DNA of 37,006 nt, taken from contig JAFIEP010000083.1 in the NCBI GenBank assembly GCA_020832495.1, positions 1 to 37,006 of the forward strand, in the 5' to 3' direction. Position 1 is the stretch's first letter, and every line of letters starts with the position of its first letter. This document shows positions 1 to 6,964 of this stretch, piece after piece. Both the position numbers and the translations under genes were made by a program. The stretch is from Acidimicrobiia bacterium (GTDB lineage: Bacteria > Actinomycetota > Acidimicrobiia > Acidimicrobiales > Acidimicrobilacustridaceae). The notes under the pieces are model-generated. The model saw only the letters and a program-made list of their open reading frames with translations, had not been told where the DNA came from and ran no database searches.

Positions 1-2
1 CC

Positions 3-125
3 GACCCCACCCACACCGCCAACGGCGACGTCAGCCACAGCGACAGCAAGCGCAAGAGCGGCCACAGCACCCCTACCGACAGCGAGGGCGGCAGCGACCC
101 CCGAGCCGGCCCCGACCCACCCTGA
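3..125 (+). CDS. C-terminal end of an unidentified protein (5' partial)
   Basis: An open frame enters from the left edge and stops with TGA at 123-125. The 40 visible residues are hydrophilic and disorder-like, rich in Ser, Asp, His, Gly and Pro (DPTHTANGDVSHSDSKRKS...). Almost every third codon position is G or C, mostly C, which fits coding DNA in this genome and favours this frame over the other two open ones. No domain can be recognised, so function is unknown. It may be the tail of a gene upstream of the purine genes. Confidence 0.4.
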   Translation, partial: DPTHTANGDVSHSDSKRKSGHSTPTDSEGGSDPRAGPDPP

Positions 126-218
126 ACGGCCCCGTCCGGCCGAGCATGCGATCGACCGGACGGGCTACCACGCCGGGACCACCGTGACCCGATCGACGAC
201 CCGACATGGGCCGGGCGG

Positions 219-224
219 TAGAGT
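219..224 (+). promoter_or_regulatory. -10 box (TAGAGT) for the small protein at 231, leaderless spacing
   Basis: gcggTAGAGT ends 6 nt before the ATG at 231, so transcription would start at or next to the start codon. No Shine-Dalgarno sequence lies in between. The same arrangement recurs at many starts in this window. Confidence 0.45.
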
Positions 225-230
225 CGCGCC

Positions 231-623
231 ATGCCGCAGGTCATCTTCGAAGGCGACACCCTCCCCGAGATCGTGGCGCAGGTGCGTCGCTGGCTGGCCT
301 CGGTGGAGGCCGACGTGGAGGACGGCTCGATCTCGTTCTCCCAGGCCATCAGCCAGGGTGCCGGTATCACCAAGGATGCGCTGCGCATCGTGGCATCGGT
401 GGCCCCGAAGCCGATCGCCCAGAACGACCTCATCCGCGCCCTCACCGACATGGGCTACAAGGCCACCGACGCCACCGCCGAGCGCCTGCAGGAGGGTCTC
501 GAGAGCGTGGAGGAACTGACGGGTGGCAGCGTGGTCCGCACGGTCAGCGAGCGTGGACGTGATGCCGTGTTCGAGATGAATGCCGCCATCGCCAAGCAGA
601 TCCTTCGCACGCTGTCGTCCTGA
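231..623 (+). CDS. small conserved-looking protein of unknown function (130 aa)
   Basis: The protein is 130 aa, soluble, and has no signal peptide or membrane segment. The N-terminal half is acidic and helical (LPEIVAQVRRWLASVEADVED). The middle (ALRIVASVAPKPIAQNDLIRALTDMGY) has the helix-turn-helix rhythm of a winged-helix fold, and a further long helix closes the protein. This fold suggestion is inference only, since no family was recognised. The ATG at 231 is supported by a -10-like TAGAGT 6 nt upstream. It precedes guaB3 by 85 bp on the same strand, a gap that holds an 11-bp direct repeat (624-634 and 640-650) and a short ACCGG-AAAG-CCGGT palindrome. It could be a DNA-binding or regulatory protein, with low certainty. 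Confidence 0.75.
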   Translation: MPQVIFEGDTLPEIVAQVRRWLASVEADVEDGSISFSQAISQGAGITKDALRIVASVAPKPIAQNDLIRALTDMGYKATDATAERLQEGLESVEELTGGSVVRTVSERGRDAVFEMNAAIAKQILRTLSS

Positions 624-673
624 GCACACACCGGCCCGGGCACACACCGGAAAGCCGGTCAGAGCGGGTTCGC

Positions 674-679
674 TACACT
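674..679 (+). promoter_or_regulatory. candidate -10 box (TACACT) for guaB3
   Basis: TACACT lies 29 nt upstream of the GTG at 709 and would leave a leader of about 22-23 nt holding the GAAGG ribosome-binding site. No convincing -35 box is seen. Confidence 0.3.
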
Positions 680-708
680 GGCGTCTTTCCGACGAAGGGT
701 GTTGAGCG

Positions 709-1824
709 GTGGCCGAGGTAGAAATCGGTATCGGCAAGTCGGGGCGGCAAGCCTACGGTCTCGACGACATCACGATCGTGCCCAGTCGGCGCACCCGTGA
801 TCCCGAGGACGTCGACGTCACCTGGGAGATCGACGCATTCCGCTTCGCCCTGCCCGTGATGTCGTCGCCCCTCGATGCCGTCACCAGCCCGGGCAGCGCC
901 GTGGCGCTGGGTCAGCTCGGCGGTGTGGGCGTGCTCGACCTCGAGGGCCTCTGGACTCGCTTTGACGATCCCGACCCACTCCTCGACGAACTCGGGTCAC
1001 TGCCGTCGGACAAGGTGACCGGTCGTCTGCAGGAGCTCTACCAACAGCCGGTGCGTCCCGAGCTGGTCGTGGAGCGCATCCGCTGGATTGCCGACCAAGG
1101 GGTGACAACCGCAGCGTCGGTGTCGCCGCAGCGGACCGAGGCGCTGGCCGAGGCGATTCTGGCGGCCGAGCTCGAGTTGCTGATCATCGGTGGTCCCGTC
1201 GTGTCGGCCGAACACGTGTCGAGCCGCGACGAGCCGCTCAACCTGAAGAAGTTCATCCGCCGCTTCGACATCCCGGTCATCGTCGGTGGTTGCGCCAGCT
1301 ATCAGGCAGCGCTCCACCTCATGCGCACCGGCGCCGTCGGGGTCCTTGTGGGCGTCGGCACCGGCCAGGTGTCCACCACCACCGGTGTGCTGGGGGTCGG
1401 TGTGGGACAGGCCACGGCCATCGCCGATGCTCGCGCCGCACGCATGCGGCACCTCGACGAGACGGGCGTGTACGTCCATGTCATCGCCAACGGCGGTATG
1501 GCCACCGGGGGCGACATCGCCAAGGCCGTGGTGTGCGGCGCCGATGCGGTCATGTTGGGCGCGCCGCTGGTGGCGTCGAGCGAGGCACCCGGTCGCGGTG
1601 CCTACTGGGGCGCAGCGGCTGCGCACCCGACGCTGCCGCAGGCCACGTCCACGCCGATCACTGCCCGTGGCTCGCTCGCCGAGGTGTTGTGCGGCCCGGC
1701 TCACGAGGCAGATGGTCGTACGAACCTCATCGGCGCACTGCGCACGGCCATGGCCACCTGCGGGTACGAGACGCTGAAGGAGTTCCAGAAGGCCGAGGTG
1801 ATGGTGCACTCATGTCCTCGGTGA
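709..1824 (+). CDS. guaB3: GuaB3-type IMP dehydrogenase family protein
   Basis: This 371-aa TIM-barrel protein has the GuaB3 pattern: a short N-terminus, no CBS pair, and LDDITIVPSRRTRDP, PVMSSPLDAVTSP, EPLNLKKFIRRFDIPVIVGG and the phosphate loop NGGMATGGDIAKAVVCGADAVMLG near the C-terminus. Classical IMPDH oxidises IMP to XMP with NAD through a Cys in a GPGSICTTR-like loop. Here the loop reads VGTGQVSTTTG, with Ser222 in place of the Cys and the following Arg also missing, so the usual covalent mechanism should not work. The GTG start follows GAAGG by about 10 nt. Its stop overlaps the next gene by 13 bp, and guaA follows, so a role in guanine nucleotide synthesis or its control is likely. 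The chemistry is uncertain. Confidence 0.88.
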   Translation: MAEVEIGIGKSGRQAYGLDDITIVPSRRTRDPEDVDVTWEIDAFRFALPVMSSPLDAVTSPGSAVALGQLGGVGVLDLEGLWTRFDDPDPLLDELGSLPSDKVTGRLQELYQQPVRPELVVERIRWIADQGVTTAASVSPQRTEALAEAILAAELELLIIGGPVVSAEHVSSRDEPLNLKKFIRRFDIPVIVGGCASYQAALHLMRTGAVGVLVGVGTGQVSTTTGVLGVGVGQATAIADARAARMRHLDETGVYVHVIANGGMATGGDIAKAVVCGADAVMLGAPLVASSEAPGRGAYWGAAAAHPTLPQATSTPITARGSLAEVLCGPAHEADGRTNLIGALRTAMATCGYETLKEFQKAEVMVHSCPR

Positions 1825-2147
1825 CGCGCACCTACTTCATGCTGAACGTGGCCGACATGGCTCGCGCCGTGGCCTTCTACCGCGAGGTGTTGGGTCCGGT
1901 GATCCGCTACGAGTCCGAGCAGTGGAGCGAACTGAAGCTCGGCGACGCCACCGTGGCGCTCCACGCCGGGAGCGGGAAGCCGCGCGAAACCGGGTTGGCT
2001 GTCGAGGTGGCCGAACTCGACGTCGCCTGTGAGGCCGTCACTCGGATGGGCGGTACCGTGCTCGTCGCCCCGCAGCACGGCGCGGGGACCCGATCCGCCG
2101 AAGTGGCTGACACCGAGGGCAACTCGTTCACCCTCGTGGCCGGGTGA
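1812..2147 (+). CDS. VOC (glyoxalase/bleomycin-resistance fold) protein
   Basis: This 111-aa single-module VOC protein begins [28 protein letters not shown], the typical first beta-alpha unit with the FY...LG signature. It ends with the second unit [22 protein letters not shown], whose D-x-x-GN-x-F/L is the usual metal-site strand. The family covers lyases, dioxygenases and drug-binding proteins, and the substrate cannot be read from sequence. The ATG at 1812 lies inside the 3' end of guaB3 (13-bp overlap). Its TGA overlaps the GTG of guaA (GTGA), so it sits translationally coupled between two purine genes. Whether it acts on a purine-related metabolite or just rides in the operon is unknown. 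Confidence 0.85.
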   Translation: MSSVTRTYFMLNVADMARAVAFYREVLGPVIRYESEQWSELKLGDATVALHAGSGKPRETGLAVEVAELDVACEAVTRMGGTVLVAPQHGAGTRSAEVADTEGNSFTLVAG

Positions 2148-3745
2148 GGCCCGTGGCCGCCGACCGCATGTCCGCCGACAGCGTTGCCCCGGACCCCGTG
2201 CACGACCCGACCTACGACACGGTGCTCGTCGTCGACTTCGGCGCCCAGTACGCCCAACTGATCGCGCGCCGGGTGCGAGAAGCGCGGGTGTACTCGGAGA
2301 TCGTTCCCCACACCATCACTGCCGACGAGTTGCGCGAGCGCAATCCCGCCGGGGTCATCTTCTCCGGCGGTCCGAAGTCGGTGCACGTGGAAGGGGCGCC
2401 GACCATCGACCCCGCCGTCTATGACGCCGGGGTACCGGTGCTCGGCATCTGCTACGGCGCACAGCTCGTTGCCCAACAACTCGGTGGCGTCGTCTCCCGC
2501 ACCGGCCGGGGCGAGTACGGGCGAGCCGAACTGGCCGTCGTCGGTGACGGAGGTGTGCTGCTCGGTCGCGACCTCCCCGTCCACCAGAGCGTGTGGATGA
2601 GTCACTTCGACTCGATCAGCCAACCACCGGAGGGGTTCGCCGTCACCGCATCCACCCCCGAGGCGCCGGTGGCGGCGCTCGAGGACACCAGCCGACGCAT
2701 CATGGGCGTGCAGTTCCACCCCGAGGTGGTGCACACCCCCCACGGCCAAGAGGTGCTCGAGCGCTTCTTGTTCGACGTCTGCGGGTGCCGCCCGACGTGG
2801 ACCATGAGCTCGGTCATCGAGACCTCGGTGGCCACCATCCGCGACCAGGTAGCCGGCGGTCGAGCCATCTGCGGACTGTCCGGCGGCGTCGACTCCGCAG
2901 TGGCTGCCGCCCTCGTGCACAAGGCCATCGGGCCACAGCTCACCTGCGTCTTCGTTGACACCGGGCTGTTGCGGGCCGGCGAGGCCGAGCAGGTCACAGA
3001 GACGTTCCGTCGAACCCAGGGCATCGAACTCATCCACGTTCGTGCCGCGGACCGCTTCTTCGAGCGCCTCGAGGGCGTGACCGAACCCGAGGAGAAGCGC
3101 AAGGCCATCGGCGAGTTGTTCATCCGCATCTTCGAGGACGCCGCCGGCGGCATCGAGGACGCACGGTTCCTGGTGCAGGGCACCCTCTATCCCGACGTCA
3201 TCGAGTCGGGCACCTCGGCAGCCGACACCATCAAGAGCCACCACAACGTCGGTGGGCTGCCCGACGACATGGACTTCGAATTGGTCGAACCCCTGCGGCC
3301 GCTGTTCAAGGACGAGGTCCGCCGGGTCGGCGAGGAACTGGGGCTGCCCGAGGAGATCGTGTGGCGCCAACCCTTCCCCGGGCCGGGGCTCGGGGTGCGG
3401 ATCATCGGCGAGGTGACCCCCGACAAGGTGGCCATTCTGCAGGCGGCCGACGCCATCGTGCGCGAAGAGCTTCACCGGGCCGGGCTCGATCGCGAGATCT
3501 GGCAGGCCTTCGCCGTGCTGCCCGACATCCGCACGGTCGGCGTGATGGGCGACGAACGTACCTACGCTCGCCCGATCATCATCCGGGCGGTCACCAGCGA
3601 AGACGCCATGACCGCAGACTGGGCCAGGCTGCCCCACGACCTGCTCGAACGGATGTCGAACCGCATCATCGGTGAGGTGGCGGGCGTCAACCGGGTGGCC
3701 TACGACATCACGTCGAAGCCCCCGGGCACCATCGAGTGGGAGTGA
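2144..3745 (+). CDS. guaA: GMP synthase (glutamine-hydrolysing)
   Basis: GuaA converts XMP to GMP using ATP and glutamine in the cytoplasm. The 533-aa length is normal. The order is a class I glutamine amidotransferase domain ([20 protein letters not shown], nucleophile Cys103 in GICYGAQL, His/Glu in [10 protein letters not shown]), then an ATP-pyrophosphatase domain with the PP-loop LSGGVDSAV near residues 245-253. The dimerisation domain then follows ([28 protein letters not shown]), with the invariant end KPPGTIEWE. The chosen GTG at 2144 overlaps the preceding stop as GTGA. GTG 2153 and ATG 2168 are alternatives in the same frame, and the conserved part begins only near residue 25. It forms a tight cluster with guaB3 and the VOC gene. 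It ends 12 bp from the convergent oxidoreductase gene with no visible terminator. Confidence 0.98.
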   Translation: MRPVAADRMSADSVAPDPVHDPTYDTVLVVDFGAQYAQLIARRVREARVYSEIVPHTITADELRERNPAGVIFSGGPKSVHVEGAPTIDPAVYDAGVPVLGICYGAQLVAQQLGGVVSRTGRGEYGRAELAVVGDGGVLLGRDLPVHQSVWMSHFDSISQPPEGFAVTASTPEAPVAALEDTSRRIMGVQFHPEVVHTPHGQEVLERFLFDVCGCRPTWTMSSVIETSVATIRDQVAGGRAICGLSGGVDSAVAAALVHKAIGPQLTCVFVDTGLLRAGEAEQVTETFRRTQGIELIHVRAADRFFERLEGVTEPEEKRKAIGELFIRIFEDAAGGIEDARFLVQGTLYPDVIESGTSAADTIKSHHNVGGLPDDMDFELVEPLRPLFKDEVRRVGEELGLPEEIVWRQPFPGPGLGVRIIGEVTPDKVAILQAADAIVREELHRAGLDREIWQAFAVLPDIRTVGVMGDERTYARPIIIRAVTSEDAMTADWARLPHDLLERMSNRIIGEVAGVNRVAYDITSKPPGTIEWE

Positions 3746-3757
3746 CCCCCCGGGTCC

Positions 3758-4699
3758 TCAGGTGCCGGCCAGGCGGCTGACCACGGGGGCCATGGCGTCC
3801 ATGGCGTCGGCGGAGATGCCGATGTAGCTGATCCCGAACTGCTCGCGGCGCTGCTGGCACTGCTCGACGATGTCGTCCACGGTGCCGGCCAGCGCATGGG
3901 GGCTGTGCAGTGCCTGTTCGGTCGTCAGGCCAAGGCTGGGACCCACTGCTTCGGCGAGTCCCCGACGGTCGTCCGTGATGGCGGCGAGGTGCACCCGCAC
4001 CTGCAGTTCGAGGGACTCGAACCGGTCGCCGGCGGCGTCTCGGATCCAGCGCAGCTTCTCCTCGGTGGCATCGGCGGTGGCCGTCGGTCCGGCGGTCTCG
4101 TCGATGTGGCCCGAGCGCAGGTCGATGTTCAGGCCCACGATGTCGGCTTCCTCAGCGGCCAGCGTCAGCACGCGCCGTCCGCCGCCCCCGATGAGCAGCG
4201 GAGGATGGGGCGCCTGGCGAGGTCGGGGAGTGCCGGCCAGGCCGTCGATGATGAAGTGCTCGCCACGGAAGGTGACGGTGTCGCCTCGCAGGAGGCCCTT
4301 CATCACCGTGACCGCCTCGGCCAGGCGGTCGACGCGCACACCTGGGCGGTCCATCGGAATGCCGGCCTGCTGGTAGTCGCTGGCCATCCACCCTGCACCC
4401 AGGCCCACCTCGAGACGGCCGTCGGACAGCAGGTCGACGGTGGCGGCTTCCTTGGCCAGCACGACCGGGTGGTGATAGTCGATGCACCACACCAACGCGC
4501 CGAGCCGCAGTGTGGTGGTGGCCTCGGCGGCGGCCATCAAGGCGGGGGTGGTGGCGAACTGGTCGTCGAGGTGATCGGCCACCGTCAACGTCGAGTAGCC
4601 GAGGTCCTCAGCGGCACGTGCGGTCTCGCGCCAACGGGTGCGGTCGGGCGCGGTCGAGACCTGCAGGCCGAAGCGGAACGGATGCCGGGGGAGTCCCAT
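3758..4699 (-). CDS. LLM-class, probably F420-dependent, oxidoreductase
   Basis: This 313-aa protein has the bacterial luciferase-like (LLM) TIM-barrel fold: FRFGLQVSTAPDRTRWRETARAAEDLGYSTLTVADH at the start, LRLGALVWCIDYHHPVVLAKEAATVDLLSDGRLEVGLGAGW in the first third, and RPRQAPHPPLLIGGGGRRVLTLAAEEADIVGLN in the middle. These strings resemble the actinobacterial group annotated as F420-dependent, MSMEG_2516-like. It would transfer hydride from reduced F420 (less likely FMN) to an unknown substrate. The ATG at 4699 is preceded by cggTACGGT 9 nt upstream. It is divergent from the hydrolase gene at 4733 with only 33 bp between the starts, so the two are probably co-regulated. Confidence 0.9.
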   Translation of the reverse strand: MGLPRHPFRFGLQVSTAPDRTRWRETARAAEDLGYSTLTVADHLDDQFATTPALMAAAEATTTLRLGALVWCIDYHHPVVLAKEAATVDLLSDGRLEVGLGAGWMASDYQQAGIPMDRPGVRVDRLAEAVTVMKGLLRGDTVTFRGEHFIIDGLAGTPRPRQAPHPPLLIGGGGRRVLTLAAEEADIVGLNIDLRSGHIDETAGPTATADATEEKLRWIRDAAGDRFESLELQVRVHLAAITDDRRGLAEAVGPSLGLTTEQALHSPHALAGTVDDIVEQCQQRREQFGISYIGISADAMDAMAPVVSRLAGT

Positions 4700-4708
4700 G
4701 AGCGCTCG

Positions 4709-4714
4709 ACCGTA
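4709..4714 (-). promoter_or_regulatory. -10 box (TACGGT) for the LLM oxidoreductase
   Basis: On the minus strand gcggTACGGT ends 9 nt before the ATG at 4699. The whole intergenic gap is 33 bp, so the -35 region would lie inside or beyond the start of the opposite gene. Confidence 0.4.
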
Positions 4715-4720
4715 CCGCGT

Positions 4721-4726
4721 TACGCT
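4721..4726 (+). promoter_or_regulatory. -10 box (TACGCT) for the hydrolase at 4733, leaderless spacing
   Basis: TACGCT ends exactly 6 nt before the ATG at 4733, with no ribosome-binding site between. It is back to back with the -10 box of the divergent gene. Confidence 0.45.
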
Positions 4727-4732
4727 CCGCCG

Positions 4733-5542
4733 ATGGCCACCACCAGCACCGATGCGCTCGACGACTTCAGCACCGAGGTGTTCTCCCACGAGGGGAAGCA
4801 ACGCACGATCTATCGGGCGGGCGATGGTCCAGCCGTCATCGTCATGGCCGAGATGCCGGGCATCACCCCGGCGGTGGCGGCGTTTGCCCGGCGGGTGGTG
4901 GACGCCGGGTGCTCGGTGTGGATGCCCGACCTGTTCGGTCGCGCCGGGGAGCCGGCCAGTCCGGTGGCCTATGCCCGCTCGCTCGGCCCTGCCTGCGTGG
5001 CGCGGGAGTTCGCGGCGTTCGCCTCGGGCACCACCGCACCCGTCATCGACTGGCTGCGGGCGCTGGCCCGCCACGCCCACGCCACATGTGGCGGTCCGGG
5101 CGTCGGCGCGGTGGGCATGTGCTGGACCGGCGGCTTCGCCCTCGGGATGATGGCGGACGACGTGCTCATGGCGCCGGTGCTGTCCCAGCCGTCGCTGCCC
5201 CTCGTGCCGCCGTGGCGGAAGGGCAATGCGGCGGACCCCGGGGTCAGCGAGGCCGACATGGCCCGAGTCGAGCAACGCACGGCAGAGGGCGTCTGCGTCC
5301 TGGGCCTGCGCTTCACCGGCGACAAACTGTCGCCCGCCGATCGCTTCGCCACCTTGCGGGATCGGTTGGGTGACGCCTTCATCGGCGTCGAGATCGACTC
5401 GTCACCCGGCAACCCGTGGGGCTTCGGGAAGAAGGCCCACTCGGTACTCACCGAGGAACTGGTGGACGAGCCGGGGCACCCGACCCGAGAGGCCCTCGAT
5501 CAGGTCCTCGGGTTCCTCACCGAGCGACTCGAGGTCGGGTAG
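4733..5542 (+). CDS. dienelactone hydrolase family protein
   Basis: This 269-aa alpha/beta hydrolase belongs to the DLH family. The expected Cys-Asp-His triad is visible: Cys130 in GMCWTGG (GxCxGG, Cys in place of the usual Ser), Asp197 in TGDKLSPADR, and His236 in KKAHSVL. DLH enzymes hydrolyse lactone rings such as carboxymethylenebutenolide, but many members have other ester substrates, so the substrate here is open. No signal peptide is seen, so it is cytoplasmic. The ATG at 4733 lies 6 nt after a TACGCT -10 box. The last 26 bp overlap the 3' end of the convergent gene on the other strand. Confidence 0.9.
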   Translation: MATTSTDALDDFSTEVFSHEGKQRTIYRAGDGPAVIVMAEMPGITPAVAAFARRVVDAGCSVWMPDLFGRAGEPASPVAYARSLGPACVAREFAAFASGTTAPVIDWLRALARHAHATCGGPGVGAVGMCWTGGFALGMMADDVLMAPVLSQPSLPLVPPWRKGNAADPGVSEADMARVEQRTAEGVCVLGLRFTGDKLSPADRFATLRDRLGDAFIGVEIDSSPGNPWGFGKKAHSVLTEELVDEPGHPTREALDQVLGFLTERLEVG

Positions 5543-6821
5543 CGGCGTCCCGGGACTCCCCGACAGTGCCGGCATCTCCGTCGGCTGTTCCGTTCGCTCC
5601 GTCGCCGCGGGTGTCCCGGTCACCCGCTGGGCGAGGGCCCACGGCCGTCTCCACCGTGAGGTGGGTGTCGTCCCCGGGAGCGAAACCGAGGGCGGTGGCC
5701 AACCGCTCCGCCAGCGGTCCGGCGTCGGCGGCCCGTACACGACAGGTGATGGCCACGCCCGGCTCCTGTGCCTCGAACGTGCTGCCCCGGTAGGTGTTGA
5801 GCACCGTGACCGTGGTCGGCTCGGCCACCGGTTGCTCGAGTGCCACCGGTGCAAGGAGCGCGTCGGCCTTGGCACGCTTGGTGTCGGGCACCAACAGGCG
5901 GAGATTGCACTGCTCGTCGCTGTCGCCGACCGCCACTCCGGCGGCAGGGAGTGCGTCCGTCGCCTCGGTTTCGGCGTGCTCGGGTGCGGCGTGCAACGTG
6001 GGCGACAGGCCCTGGTCGCGCAGGACGGCAGCGGTGGTCTCTGCCAGCGAGGCGGCCACCAGTGCCTCCACGGTGGTCACGGTGACGGTCGTCTCGAAGG
6101 TGCTTCCGCGGTAGGTGTTGGCCACCGTCTTTGTCATCTCTCCGAAGTGGGCGGTCACACCCAGTGGCGCGAGCGCGGCGGCGATCTGGCCGCACGCAGC
6201 CGGCTTCACCTCGGCGCGCACCATGGTGGTTGAGGTGGTTGAGGTGGTTGAGGTGGTCGATGGACTCGACGTGGCCGGCTCGCTGACAGCTTCCGACGAC
6301 GGCTCGGGGTCGCTCCCCTCGGCGGTTACCGGCGCGTCCGGCGGAGCAGGACGCGTGGCAGAAGGGGCAGGAGACACAACAGGTGCAGGGGGCGCCGGGA
6401 GCTTGGTCAGGTCGACGGTGGTGTCCGAGGCGCCGAGCGCCTCGCCTGCCGGTGAGGCTGGTGGCTCGGCGAGGCCGTGTCGGCGCAGCACACCCTGGAG
6501 CGACAACAGGAAGACCTCGCGTTCGGCGGCGGTCCAGTGGCCCCGAGAGGCTGATCCCTTCGGGGGCTCCGCCACGGCGCCCACCACGTCCCAGGGCCGG
6601 ATGGTGAACCGCTCGCCGGTCTCGGTGTTGGGTGTGCTCCAGTCGATGGCGCTCGCCGGCGGGGCGGCGGGAACCGGGGGCCGCCAGCCGATCATCTCGA
6701 GGTCGGCGAAGAACTCCACCGGCGGCTCGGTCCCCACGTAGTCGATCTCCAACCACACCGTCGGATGCGGTGCCTTCGACTTCTGCTGGACCGTGAGCTG
6801 CGTGGTGCGATGGTCTGCCAT
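5517..6821 (-). CDS. unrecognised protein with duplicated NTYRGSTFE module
   Basis: This 434-aa cytoplasmic protein has no recognised family. The N-terminal 100 residues look folded (QLTVQQKSKAPHPTVWLEIDYVG, GERFTIRPWDVVGAV). A short helical segment (HWTAAEREVFLLSLQGVLRRHG) follows. A Pro/Ala/Ser-rich linker then carries a (STT)4 tract, encoded by a 9-bp repeat around 6225-6258. The C-terminal half holds two related units, each with the exact string NTYRGSTFE (residues 235-243 and 342-350), preceded by a beta strand and followed by a strand and an alanine-rich helix. This looks like an internal duplication of a small alpha/beta domain. The ATG at 6821 is chosen because a strong GGAGG lies 7 nt upstream. 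It overlaps the convergent hydrolase by 26 bp and is divergent from pcrA. Confidence 0.8.
   Translation of the reverse strand: MADHRTTQLTVQQKSKAPHPTVWLEIDYVGTEPPVEFFADLEMIGWRPPVPAAPPASAIDWSTPNTETGERFTIRPWDVVGAVAEPPKGSASRGHWTAAEREVFLLSLQGVLRRHGLAEPPASPAGEALGASDTTVDLTKLPAPPAPVVSPAPSATRPAPPDAPVTAEGSDPEPSSEAVSEPATSSPSTTSTTSTTSTTMVRAEVKPAACGQIAAALAPLGVTAHFGEMTKTVANTYRGSTFETTVTVTTVEALVAASLAETTAAVLRDQGLSPTLHAAPEHAETEATDALPAAGVAVGDSDEQCNLRLLVPDTKRAKADALLAPVALEQPVAEPTTVTVLNTYRGSTFEAQEPGVAITCRVRAADAGPLAERLATALGFAPGDDTHLTVETAVGPRPAGDRDTRGDGANGTADGDAGTVGESRDAATRPRVAR
6225..6258 (-). repeat. 9-bp microsatellite coding for (Ser-Thr-Thr)n
   Basis: On the plus strand the unit gttgaggtg is repeated three to four times. 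On the coding (minus) strand it gives STT-STT-STT-STT in the linker between the N- and C-terminal parts of the unknown protein. The 9-bp period keeps the frame, so copy-number change would only alter linker length. Confidence 0.7.
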
Positions 6822-6952
6822 CGAAACGCCTCCGTTCATCGCCGTTTTTCCGCCTGTGATCAGCATCGGCCGTCTCTCTTGAGGTGGTGTCAACGGACGG
6901 TGAGGCCTCGGTTTCTGTTGGCTGCACGGATTCTGTCGTCACCCCCGCTCGG

Positions 6953-6958
6953 TAGCAT
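6953..6958 (+). promoter_or_regulatory. -10 box (TAGCAT) for pcrA, leaderless spacing
   Basis: cggTAGCAT ends exactly 6 nt before the ATG of pcrA at 6965. The intervening caGGGG is too close to act as a normal ribosome-binding site. Confidence 0.45.
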
Positions 6959-6964
6959 CAGGGG

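Noticed and set aside
646-659. ACCGG-AAAG-CCGGT palindrome as a terminator before guaB3
   Set aside because: Only a 5-bp stem with no T-run. Chance occurrence is likely in GC-rich DNA.
1907-3637. Long open frame on the minus strand opposite guaA and the VOC gene
   Set aside because: Its protein is His/Asp/Gly/Val-rich with no domain. It is the antisense shadow of guaA, produced by high GC content.
6888-6893. Perfect TTGACA on the minus strand upstream of the NTYRGSTFE gene
   Set aside because: No acceptable -10 box at 16-18 nt downstream (ggccga region), so a promoter call is not supported, although it may be part of one.
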